From: Liquidambar formosana
Lineage: Eukaryota; Streptophyta; Magnoliopsida; Saxifragales; Altingiaceae
Direction of reading: 5' to 3'
Assembly: GCA_039720395.1 (NCBI GenBank)
Contig: CM077834.1
Coordinates: forward strand, 1,054,001-1,118,000
Length of the DNA stretch: 64,000 bases
Shown piece by piece: positions 25,701 through 37,410 of this stretch. Under the pieces are notes generated by a model that had not been told where the DNA came from, did not search any database, and saw nothing but the letters and a program-made list of their open reading frames with translations. The position numbers and the translations under genes are program-made. Positions within the stretch are counted from its first letter, which is position 1; each line of letters opens with the position of its first letter.

Positions 25701-28700
25701 TATAGGTATCCTATAGTCACACAACTCTCCATATGCACTCCTCCACTTCATCCATCTTCTTCTAAGTCTATGGGCAACATCCTCTCCATTCTCTTCATCT
25801 TTATGGATAATTGATCCAAGATATCGAAAATATTCACGTTTAAAGGTATCTATCGGCCACCAATTTGTAATACACCCTCATTTCTATTCTTAATTCGATT
25901 GTTTTAGTCCTACTTAACATAAAACCTTTAGATTCTGGGATGTCTTTTTTCCATAATTCCAATTTGGAATTCACCACTACTTCAGTTTCATAAAATAATC
26001 TTATATCGTTGGCAGATAACATACACCGTGAGGAAGATATCTAGTTAGTTTATCCATAACTAAAGTAAATAGATAAGGATTCAATGTCGATCCTGGTGTA
26101 AACCTATTGTGATTGGAAATTCTCTTGTATCTTGATCGTTCTAACACTAGTTATGGCTCATTGGCTCCATCATACATGTCATTGATAATGTCGATATTCC
26201 TAATAGGTCCTCGTATCTTTTCTAATACTCACCACATTTATCTTATATGTTTTTGTTTTTATTTTTATTTTTTATTTTTATAAGTAGGCATCCACCCCAG
26301 AAAACTACCCATGTAAAGGTTTTACTTATTTATTTTATTTCCAATAATTGTTTCTTTTCTTTCTACTCTTCCATCAATCTTCTAAGTAAGAAACTAGCTT
26401 TCATTGTCAATCTTTCTGGCATGAATACAAACTGATTCTCTGACACCGTTATTTCAACTATTAATCTTCGTTTTATCATTCACTCTCAAAACTTCATTGT
26501 ATGATTCATGAGCTGAATGCTACAGTAGTGAGTGCAACTTTGAACATCACTTGTTCTTATATAGCGGCACTAAAGTGCTTTTCTTCCCTTCATCCGGCAT
26601 CCTTTTAGTCTCTACTATTTTATTAACTAACTTAGTGAGCCAAAACACACCATCATCACCCATAGACTTCCAAAGCTTCATTGTACGATTCATGAGCTGA
26701 ATGCTACGGTGGTAAGTGCAACTTTGAATATCACTTGTTCTTATACAGCAGTACTAAAGTGCTTTTCTTCCATTCATCTGGCATCCCTTTAGTCTCTACT
26801 ATTTTATTAAACAACTTAGTCAGCCAAACCACACCATCATCACCCATAGACTTCCAAGCTTCAATGGGAATTCCATTCGACCCTACAACTTTTTCTACTT
26901 TCATCTATTTCATAACCTCTTTCACCTTAGCTAGCCTAATTCTTCTGAAAAACTTATAATTTCTATCTTCCCTAGGGTTACTAAGTTCTCTCAAACTTAA
27001 TTTATTTGTGTTATTCTCATTTAATAAATTGCTAAAATAAATCCTTTGCTTTTCCGTATTCTCATTATCTTCTAATAAACTCTATGGTCCTCACTTTTAA
27101 TGCACTTAACATTGTTTGAATCTCAATTTTTCTTTCCCCTTATCCTATCAAGTTTGTATACATTTTTCTCACCATTCTTTGTGCCTAACTTATGGTACAC
27201 AGCATCATATGCCTTGAGTTTATCTTCACTTAAACATGCTCGTTTTGTCCTAAGTGGTGCTTAAACCTCCTCATTCCACCACCAAGTTTTCTTCAATTTC
27301 AATCCATTCCCCTCAAGCTACATTTGTTATGAGGGAATGAGGGAGGGAATGGAATGGTGATTCCATTCCCCCAAAAAAGGTGAGTGTTTGGTAGCTCAAA
27401 GGAATGGAATGGCCATTCCTTTTTGGGGGTCTATTCCCTCATTGGAGGGAATAGCCATTCCCTCCCAAATCAAGAGGATGGCCATTCTCACCTTTTAAGG
27501 AATGGAAATCATTAAAAGTGGGTCCCACCTATTCTTTTCCATTCCATTCCCACTCTTTACCAAACATTGAATGGAATGATCATTCCCATTCTCATTCCAT
27601 TCCCACTCCCATTCCATTTCCTCTTCATTCCATTCCCTCAAACCAAACACAGCCTTAGATTCTAAAAAGAATCTCTTTTGAAACTCTTCTAATGCAACCA
27701 GTCATTTCATTCCACTTAGTGTTGGTCTCTTCATCTAAATTTCATTTTCCTTTTTTTATTATTTTATCTTCACAAATTATTTATTTTTTCTCATTTTAAG
27801 TTCCACCAATCCACCACTTAGTTTTTGGGTTTTTATCTTCCCTATTTTTTCTCTTCGATCTCCTAAGACATACATCTAATACCATTAATCTAGGTTGTGT
27901 GGTTAAATTTTCTCCATGTATCACTCTACAATACAAACTCCTCTAGTAAGAAGAAAAAATCTATTTGACAAATATTATATCCATTTTTAATTGTTATTCA
28001 GTGTTGATCTCTCTTTTTAAAACATGTGTTAACTGTTACAAGATCAAAAGCCATCGCAAATTCTAACAAGTATCCCCTTCCTCAGTCTTCTCTCCAAAGC
28101 CGTATCCCCCGTGAACCATCTCATATCTTCTACTATTATTCCTGATGTGACCATTAAAGTCTCCTCCTATAAAGATTCTTGTCCCTCTTAGGCATCCTTT
28201 GAATTAATCTATCCATATCCTCCCGAAATTTCCTCTTAAAGGATTCATCTAATCCTACTCGAGGTGAATAAGCACTAATTATATTGATCGTCTCTTTCCC
28301 TTGTACAAGTTTTATTACTACCATTTTATCACCTTTTCTCTTAAAGTTTACAACTTCCTCCCTTAAATCTCTATCTACAATTATCCCTACTCCGTTTGTA
28401 TGCTTTTCCTTTCCTGTATACCCAAGTTTATATCCTATATTTTCAATTTTCCTAATATTTTTTAAGTTTATATCTTGTATTTTTTATTTTCCTAGATTTT
28501 TTACCTACCCACTTAGACTATGTTTGTTTAGCTGGAATGGATGAAAATGGAATCTGATTCCATGCTTGAAGTAGCCTGGAATGAAAAGAAATTTGAAATG
28601 GTTGTCCAAATACACTGTTTGATTCCATTCCCATTTTATTACTTCATCCAAACACACTTTTTGGAATGAATTGGAATTTGATTCCATTCCATCCATTCCA

Positions 28701-31700
28701 TTTTAGCTAAACAAATGTGGCCTTATATTCTTATAAATGAGCTATGGTTATACTCTCTTGGATTCACATCTTTACCAACACCCGTCTATTGAAGTGTGAG
28801 AACACTTGCCTACTTCTCACCACATCTGGGCTCCAATTTAGTGTGTTGCTTCAAGGGAACACCTTAGCAACTGTTGCCCATTTTTCACTGCACCCAGGGA
28901 TTTGATGCAGCGCATCGCAAGTAGGGAATTGCCCGATTATTCTTAGTTGGATTCATGTTCATAAGGTGTAACTATAGTTTATGTTGCTCAGCAACCTATC
29001 ACAACCTTCCTCCTTACCTGGACTTGGGACCATCAACTAATATTTCTCTGTAGGACCCATTCCCTGTTTACAAGACCATGGCATTCATGAATATGGTTCC
29101 TTCACTAATCACTTAAGAAAACAGAGGAATGAAAACAATTGTGGAAAAACTAACAATTTTACAATATCTGCTGTATGTAAACTTTGGCATACGTTGAAAT
29201 AAGGAATTAAGAAGCAAGGGCCAATGAGATAGAAATAATGAATCGTAAATAGATTTCGGGTTTGAATTCCAAAGATAGTATTGATGGGATTGTCTATAAT
29301 GATAAACAAATGAAATAATAAATCCAAGGTTATTTACAAAAATGAGTTCTTCACTCTCTGCTAGTCCTTATGTATGGATTTTTATCTTATTTTCTTGTGG
29401 CTTAACTCTGCTATAAATTAACATGAGTCTTTCATTTTTGTGTTGATCTGTTAATTCTAATAAGTATTATTTAAGGCTCTTGTGTTTACTTCCATGCTTT
29501 CCTTTTTACTTAAGTGGTGTTTGTTATTTCTCTTAATTTTTTTTTTCTCATTTTTTTTCAGGGTTTAACGCAGCAGTTGCTGGTTGTTTCTTTGCTATTG
29601 AAACTGTGTTAAGGCCTCTTCGTGCAGAAAACTCACCTCCATTTACGACTGCAATGATAATATTGGCATCAGTTATTTCATCTACTGTATCAAATGTATT
29701 ACTTGGGGAGAAACCAGCTTTTACTGTGCCCACGTATGAATTGAAATCTGCTGCGGGTACTTCTATCTCACTCCTTCTAAATTTATTTAATATTTAGGGG
29801 AATGGCAGTGAATGTATATTTGTATCTATGTGTGTGTTTTTAATTTGTACGCTTGTTCTCATTTTCTTTTATAATTAAAATTAGTTACAGCAATGGGTAT
29901 TTTTTCCAAAGGAAACATAGTCTCTAGCCATTGATGGATTTATTGATGGGGTATTTTAAAGTTATTATTAAATAGTTATTTCCGTGTTGGTGTCTCCATC
30001 CGAAAATTGTCATATGCATTTAGAAGCCATTGATAATTAGTAGATGAAAGAAAAATAATAGAATAGAAGATGCAAGTGGGAAGAAGAATAGTTAGAAAAT
30101 TTTAAGATGCTCTCTCTCTCTCTCAATTATGGAATTTCCATAAAGCTTTAGTAAAATCAAGATCTGAATGTTTTTTTAATTTGATATATGGTGTGACAAT
30201 CTTCTTACTTTTAATTATGTCTTCAACAGAATGACATGGTTTTGTGATTTTATCATGAAATAGATGGCTATCAGTAATATTTGAGGTTGGTTGATTATGA
30301 CAAATCAGCTTCATATGGTCATTTGGACAAATCTCATAGGCAGAGTGGGCCATGGTTTTATACTTCATCTTTTCACTGAACATACCAAAATGTTTAACTG
30401 ATATTATCCATACAATGTATAATCTCTCACTACCATATGTAATTGCTATCATTTAAAAAGGATACCTGTGTTCTGGTTCTACTATTTCCTTCTTTCTTAC
30501 CGCTTTGTGACATGGAGTGCAATTAGCCCTGATTTTTTTAGAAGTATCTTTCCTTATACTTCTATGCATAGATTAATATGTCATTTAGATTTTGGATACA
30601 AATGTATGGAACCGTTTCCAGATTGTTTGAACTTCCAGCTCTATTGGTGGGCTATAGTTGAATATGTAAGGATGTTTTCTTAAAATCCTGCTTTACGTTT
30701 TGCTACAATGGGGACTATTGTATTTGCTTTTACCAAACCTACTGGAAGTGGAGATTCCTTGGAAGCAGAGCTTGCTTCCAGCTTTACTTAGGGGTTATAA
30801 TCTTCCTTTGCCTATACATGTAGGTATATATGGGAGTGTATGCTTGCATGGATGTAATAGATATGGGAACTAAAATAATGTGTGCTATGGGAGATGTCGA
30901 GTAAGAATATTTGTATACATCATATCCTAGCTTGCAAGAAATTTGGAATATATACAATAATTTGATTATGCATTTTATATACTATTTTTAGTTTATATTG
31001 ACATTGCCTTGCAGAACTACCTTTATACCTGATATTGGGTATGCTGTGTGGCGTTGTTAGTGTGGCCTTCACTCGCTTGGTCTCTTGGTACACTAAGTTT
31101 TTCGAGTTTATCAAGGAAAAATTTGGCCTTCCTGCTGTTGTGTGCCCTGCTTTAGGTGGCTTAGGAGCTGGGATAATAGCTCTTAAGTATCCTGGAATAC
31201 TTTACTGGGGTTTCACTAATGTTGAAGAAATCCTACATACTGGGAAAAGTGCTTCGGCACCTGGAATCTGGCTCTTAGCTCAGCTAGCAGCTGCCAAAGT
31301 TGTGGCCACTGCTTTGTGTAAGGGTTCTGGGCTTGTAGGTGGCCTCTATGCTCCAAGTTTGATGATTGGCGCTGCTGTTGGTGCTGTATTTGGGGGTTCA
31401 GCTGCAGAACTTATCAATTATGCCATTCCGGGAAATGCTGCTGTTGCCCAGCCACAGGCATATGCATTGGTAAAGCTTTCATTTTTTATTAGGCTTAACC
31501 TATCTGCTTGTACTTTTTCCTCAACTAGTTGATTTGAATTTTGAGCGATGTAAATTGAACTAAATATTTTCACACTTTTAATGAAGGTTGGGATGGCAGC
31601 TACATTAGCGTCAGTTTGTTCGGTACCCTTGACATCAGTTCTACTTTTGTTTGAGCTGACAAAAGATTACAGGATATTGCTTCCTCTCATGGTACTTCTT

Positions 31701-34700
31701 CCATGATCTTACTAGATAATGATTGTGCTACTCTTTTAAATATGTGTGAAAAAGGTTGCGTGGGAGTAACAAAATCTGGTCAAGGCAATGTGTAGCGGCT
31801 TTTAATTCCCTGAAGTAGATTATTATCTGAAATCTTTCGTCTGTCAGCCTGACTCAGAATTTTTTCTTTTAAATTTTTTCTAACACAAAGTTTCCATATA
31901 CCTAAGCTGTAGTAAATTGTAATGGCAATATTAGTCTAGTCTCTACATTATACCATTCTTTGGTTTGCTGCATTCTGAAAAAATCAAAACAATATCTCTC
32001 CTGTTTAGTCAAATATTCCCAATTTCTAACCATCTGTGCTCTGTGAAATTTTTGTAGCTATAAAGTAATATAGAGAATGGTAAGATGCCCCATAATTGTT
32101 TTTTTCTTGTCTATTGCTTCATTTTTTAAAGGGTAAAGGGATGTCATAATAGCTAAATTGAGATGATATTATTCTGTCACACTCCAAACGTAGAAAATCA
32201 GATCCAACGGTATGTCTAATACAACCCACATAGGCTGGATCACTTCAAAATATCAAACCTCCAATAAAATTATCTTCCAAAATCAGAGCGTTTCTAAAAC
32301 CTCAATAATCATAGCTAAAAACATCAAAGTTCACATCCATTGAAATAAATAATGACCTCCAAAACTTACATACTACACATCCACAAGAATAATTAAATGA
32401 GTGCTTCTTTCAATTAAACAAAAATCCTAATTAACTTGGAATATTGAGTCACCAATTGATCTCCCAATATCCTAGTCCTCAGCCATTGGATGTCACATGC
32501 TCTTTAACCTACTCATCATGTGGGGAAAAATATAAGGGTGATTATAAATCCCAGCAAGAAAACAATGCACAATTTATACAAGAAAGGACAAACATATCCG
32601 TACGATTAGTTTGAAAATAGTATCAATAAAACGATAAGGTTTCTCAGTAAATTATGTCTTTCAAATCAATTAGCATAAACACTTTAAAAAAATTCTTTCA
32701 AATCAATTTCTAACTTATACAATAAACAATTGAAAAATCCTTTTCACGAATAAAAAGATTTTAGCACATGTAAAACAATTTCGATAAAAACTACTTTTCT
32801 TGACCCAAAGCACTTTGAAACAATCATTTGATAACGAAACAATTTGATAAATAGGAATAAAATCATATTTGTTTTCATTTAATAAAAAAGATGATATATT
32901 GTGCAAGTTCTCTTACCTTGAATGCCAAAATCCACACTATGAACGCGATCCCCAACGATCCTTGAACCACATAATTAGAGGGAGCTATATAATAAAATAA
33001 AATAATTTTTTATTTTTTTCAAAAAGAAGACATTATGCTTGGCTATTGTGGCTTAAAATGTTCTCAATTGCTTTATCCTGCCTCATTCGGTTATTTGCAA
33101 TACTAGTTTTCTTAACTTCAGGTGCCATCTGACCTGGTTTGGAAGTTAACAATTTACTGTTGGGGATTTGGTAAATAGGGGGCTGTGGGATTAGCAATAT
33201 GGGTTCCATCAGTAACAAACCAGGCAAAGGAGACTGAACCATCTGATTCAAGGAGTTTGGCAAGAGGCTATTCTTTTCTTTCACCTGTTGAAAATAAAAA
33301 CGAGGGTATTTGGAGACGAACTGATGGTGGAGATGATCTGGAACTCTCTGCTATAGGGAATGGTGCTGACCATGAAGCTATTAATGAAGATGTACTTCTG
33401 GAAGATCTGAAGGTTTAGTTTTGACACTTTTCCTCTTGCAACTGAATTTGAATATTGGTCAATTTTGTTGCATGTGATCATTTCTGCTTCTCATTGATTG
33501 GCCTGCAACGTATTTTCTCTTATTTGATGTTTTATTTTGTGGCTCTACTTCCTCAGTTTTACTTCCCTGCTTGTTACCAGGTTTCTCAGGCCATGTCAAA
33601 GAACTACGTGAAGGTTTCACTTTCGACAACCTTGAGGGAGGCAATAAAATTAATGCATGACAGCCAACAGAATTGTGCACTTGTAGTTGATGCTGAAGAT
33701 TTTCTAGAGGGAATTCTAACATGCGGTGACATTAGACGCTGGCTGTCCAGGAAGTCTAGTGATGCTCCCAAAGATGCTACACACCCAGATGTATGTCATT
33801 ATAAATTTATACTCTCACCAGTTTTGTGGTATATAAATAATTTTCATTAATCTTTCTCTCTCTCTCATGCTGTATGAATAGTTTTCTAGTCAGGTTTCAG
33901 TTCCCACTGAATTTATTTCTTGCTGCTAGTTCAAGTCTAGTTTTCTGAAATTTTATTTTGATATTAAAGATCTTTATTAATTTCAAGTTTTATTTCTGCC
34001 TTCTTTTCCAATGCACTCTCTATTCTCAAACAGATAATCTTTACACATTTTTCTTTACATTCTTTTGCAAATAATATGCAAACGTGAAATCTTATACAGG
34101 TGAATACATCTCTTGTTTCTTTCGTCTGTACCCGAGGGATAAGCTATCGTGGGCGAGAGCGTGGACCTTTAACATGTTATCCAGACACTGATTTGGCAAT
34201 TGCTAAGGAACTGATGGAGGCCAAGGGAATCAAGCAGTTGCCTGTGGTTAAGCGTGGTGCAGGGCCCCAAAAAGAAAGGAAGCGCAGAATCACTGCCATT
34301 CTTCATTATGATTCAGTCTGGAATTCTCTCAGGTCCTTATTATTTTCTCAGTTTACGGTTATATCATGCAGTTCCCTTGTCTTTTCCCCATATAGTTGGT
34401 GCATAGTTTCCTGTCTTAAATTGATTAACACAGCCAACCACCTCATCCTTCACTTATTCTTGTGGAAGATAATAGTGTAGACATTGGTCTTTCTTCTTTC
34501 ACAATTGGAAATTTATCATGACATATGTCTTGGTCACTTTTTTAGTTCTTATGGGTTAACACTTTATCTCTCTGTAAAATAAGGGAAAAAGAAGGGGCTT
34601 GAATATATTGAAGTTCTGCCAGTGTCCATTTCAGAAGCTAACACTGTACTGTTGTTTACTCTTGTTAGGATAGATCGATATTGTTTCAGCAGTTCTTTAA

Positions 34701-35766
34701 AGAGTTATACCACCAGTTTCTTGTGTTTTCTTGGATGCTATATCTATGTAATCAAAATGGGTTGTGTCATGTTTAATCATAAGTGATACCGAACATTTCA
34801 AGGTATTTGTACTTTATAGATTGGATTGTGCAGATTTTTTAACACATTGATGATTGGGTTTTTCATTGTTAGATATTTTTTAGTTTTCACTCCTCAGGTA
34901 GCATGTCAACAGATTACAAATTAATCCCATCTCTTTTTAGTCATCGCTGTAACATATAGAGGCAACTGCATGCTTGATACATTTTAAACTTGTTTCACTT
35001 CAGGTTATGCATTTTAGTTAGCACTAGAGCTGGCAAAATCTGACGTTGACATTCAAACCTGTTCTTATAAATGCCTTCAGGTTGACCCTTTTAGTGACCA
35101 AGTTGGAATTTGGATAGGTAAGTTGAACCTAATCAATGTGAGATCAGCCCAATTACTTCTGTCAATAGTCTGAAATTTCAAATAAATTTTAGTGTTTTAT
35201 GATATGTTGGTGTGTTCTTTTTGGGGGTGTCCCCATACTGAATGGGTCAAATTTGAGTTGAGTTTCGAACCTGGCCCAAAGCCAACTTGTTGCCCATTCT
35301 ACTTGGTTTCATATATAATGTGCTAGGTTCCTATATTGGAGCTAAAGCTGTGGGTGAAGTGGAAATGAGGTGCATCTGACTGTTGTGGCCTTTATTTGTG
35401 GTTGTGCTAGAGAATTCTTTAAATGTTTTTTATTTGCATTCAGAACAGAATAGTTAATGAGTGTAACACATGGAAAAATTGAATTAGCAAGGGATTTGAT
35501 TTTGTAAATGCACTTTCATTAGTAATATGTTAAGTTGCCATCCCGGTCTGAGTCGGGAAAGAAGAGGGGGGGGGGGGGGGGGAGGGGAATTGTTGTGGCT
35601 GAATTAATATTGTTTAATTCCTTTTTACTGGCTGAATTAATGTTGTTTAACTCCTTTTTAGCTGATTTCTCTATGTCATTGCAGAGAGGAGATTAATCGT
35701 CGGAAATTGGTCTACCAGCAGAGCAAGGAAGACAATCTCAATGAGATTATCTCAAATGGCCATTAA
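22786..35766 (+). CDS. CLC-f: Chloride channel/transporter CLC-f, nine coding exons (751 aa)
   Basis: Exons: 22786-23124, 25016-25418, 29562-29756, 31015-31469, 31587-31691, 33179-33412, 33581-33790, 34100-34332, 35685-35766. All introns are GT-AG and phases agree, giving 751 residues against about 780 in Arabidopsis. The hydrophilic N terminus is followed by APPEWALLLIGCLLG, the start of the membrane domain. LGPEGPS (about 205-211) carries the gating glutamate, E209. GSGLVGGLYAPS (about 416-427) is the third anion-binding motif. Two CBS domains fill about 580-725 (MSKNYVKVS to LEGILTCGDIRR; ISYRGRERG to ILHYDSVW). CLC proteins move anions across membranes; plant CLC-f is reported in endomembranes and belongs to the eukaryotic CLC branch with bacterial-like features. 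The presence of the gating glutamate is compatible with anion/proton exchange. The neighbour BRL1 matches the Arabidopsis arrangement. Confidence 0.95.
26492..26862. repeat. 184-bp tandem duplication inside the LINE
   Basis: Two adjacent copies begin at 26492 and 26676 (CTTCATTGTA..., GATTCATGAGCTGAATGC). They differ at several scattered positions. They cover the reverse transcriptase segment encoding WLTKLxNKIVETK, so the duplication arose inside the element. Confidence 0.85.
27317..27654. mobile_element. MITE with GGAATGG arms, nested in the LINE
   Basis: Left end GCTACATTTGTTATGAGGG and right end read in reverse GGCTGTGTTTGGTTTGAGGG are imperfect inverted repeats. Both arms are made of GGAATGGAATGG-type phrases and can fold back. 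A shorter relative lies at 55378-55609. The target duplication is not clear. Confidence 0.7.
28516..28722. mobile_element. PIF/Harbinger-type MITE (207 bp) at the LINE edge
   Basis: Left end GACTATGTTTGTTTAGC pairs with the right end read in reverse, GGCCACATTTGTTTAGC. TTA flanks both sides (28513-28515 and 28723-28725). The arms continue with TGGAATGGATG phrases. Confidence 0.8.
32175..33000. mobile_element. LTR-retrotransposon-like fragment in CLC-f intron 5
   Basis: The stretch opens TGTCACACTCC, a common plant LTR start. It carries GGGTGATTATAAATCCCAGCAAG-like text and CCAACGATCCTTGAACC, reminiscent of Ty3/gypsy LTRs. No matching second LTR, coding domain or target duplication was found. 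Confidence 0.4.
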
Positions 35767-37410
35767 GTGGTGAAAACTGATTGTCAAATTTCAAATGTCT
35801 AGGCTGCTTTTGTGAAACCAAGTTTAAAGCAAGGCCACAAAGGGTGTTCATGTTTATTTTGGATTTGGCCCTTCATCATGAGTTGATAACAAAGTATATA
35901 TTTCCTTCAATTCCTCATTCTGTCATTATGGGGGTTGAGATCGATGATCTGACAGGTTATGCTGAGATTCCTTTTATGTAATTTCGCAAATTACATTTTG
36001 TACATGTGAGTTTCTTTCCCATTCAATATTTGTAGTGAGTGGGAAAAAAAGGAGAAATGGAAAAGAGGGAGGGGGGGGGGGATACAAATTAATTACGGTT
36101 ATGTTAAAGAGTGTATTTTGAGAAAATGATGTGGATGATAATACTTACTTCTTTAGTCAGTGATCTGGTGTCGCTCTGCAGAATTTTTCATGCTCAGTTA
36201 TGGAAATTATATGTTGTAACTATGGAATTTGGCCCACGAAAAAAAAATCAATGATGAATCCCAGGTTATTTATGCGAATCTTGCTTATTGGCAAATTATT
36301 TCCCATTCCCTCACCCCCACAACCTTTTTCTCTACTGCCAAAGCCAAAGGAGTATGGAGAAAAGAGGAGGGGTGTGGGGTGGGTGGGTTGGTTTGGTTGG
36401 GTTTGTAAGGTGTTGTGTTTGGTTTCGGCTGTTCCCTGCCTCAACTTGGGATTGGGGAGCCCTCCAGATACTGCGCTATAGCTCGTTGGTGAGGGTGTTG
36501 GTAATTGATCATCTGACTTTCAATCTGCTTTATTGTTGCAGGAGGGAAAAAAAATAATTGAAAAAATAAAAGAAAGTCGAGACTGTTTCAGACAGGCAAT
36601 ATCCAATTCATGTACGCCACTATATATGTATAATCCAGAGTGAATATGCAAAATCCAGGGAGAATCGCTAATTTTTAATAGTCGTAGTCCCATCCCAGCT
36701 GGGTTCATTTAGGCAGATCCTGTCCACTTGAACTGGTCTGTATCAACCAGGGTGCGTGCACAAGACGCTTGCTATTTCTATTCTGAAGTTACTGCACATT
36801 GATTATCCTCGTAGGCCCTTTCAAGTGACTGAAACATTCCAAAGCTAACTATTTTATTCTCAACTAGTTTAGATGCTTCTGAACCAAGAGAGAGGTACTG
36901 GAGTAAGAATTTTGAATCCTCTAAAAAATAATCCAGCTTTCATCCTCAAAGTTCAATTCTCCTGGCTTGCTCGGTTGAGCAATGCTATACAAAGTTACAT
37001 ACGACCCTGTCACCTGGCCATCATTTTTCCCTTCTAAATTTCAAAACTGAATCAACATCATAATCTCATTAGTTTCAAGTGTTGCCACCACATCAGTTTG
37101 TACAAATAATTTGTAAGAACAGCATTTTTCCTGCTTAGTTTCTATCAGAAAAAACTCACAAAGGCTACTTGTTTAATTAAAGATGGAAGATACAACTTCC
37201 ACTTTGGTACATGCCTGTTTTGAGTTGGAGAGACAGAGATGGTAAGAACAGAAAGAAGATTGAATGATAAGGAACACTTTCCAAAAGTAAAAGAAATGAA
37301 AGGAAGATTCTAGTAATATACCCATTCAATTATAGAAAAGTAAATATATCTGCTTTCCTGAAGGGGGCCAAAAAAAATAAAATAAAATAAAAAAGAGGAT
37401 AAAAAAGGTA
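35767..37410. other. Convergent intergenic region between CLC-f and the WRKY gene
   Basis: Holds the 3' noncoding regions of two converging genes; their poly(A) sites are not resolved. It contains G-rich tracts at about 36069-36080 and 36365-36392 and otherwise no gene. Confidence 0.5.
36369..36387 (+). other. Candidate G-quadruplex
   Basis: Four G runs on the plus strand, GGGG-TGT-GGGG-T-GGG-T-GGG, with loops of 3, 1 and 1 bases fit the strict intramolecular quadruplex pattern. It lies downstream of both converging genes. Confidence 0.6.

Larger units (their letters stand above)
25600..28450 (-). mobile_element. Degenerate RTE-like LINE in CLC-f intron 2
   Basis: Minus-strand translation in shifting frames gives recognisable non-LTR retrotransposon protein. 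Endonuclease: about 28420-28080 (NGVGIIVD-like, then TINIISAYSPRVGLDE). Linker: about 27290-27130. Reverse transcriptase: about 26900-26500 (FNKIVETKGMPDEWKKSTLV) and 26120-25610 (AKLELW-like, WMKWRSAYGELCD, GKFYK, then a frameshifted MLYGTECWA-like end). The palm motif expected as F/YADD reads SAND near 26000. Stops and frameshifts are frequent, so it is dead. It accounts for most of the 4,143-bp intron 2. Confidence 0.85.
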
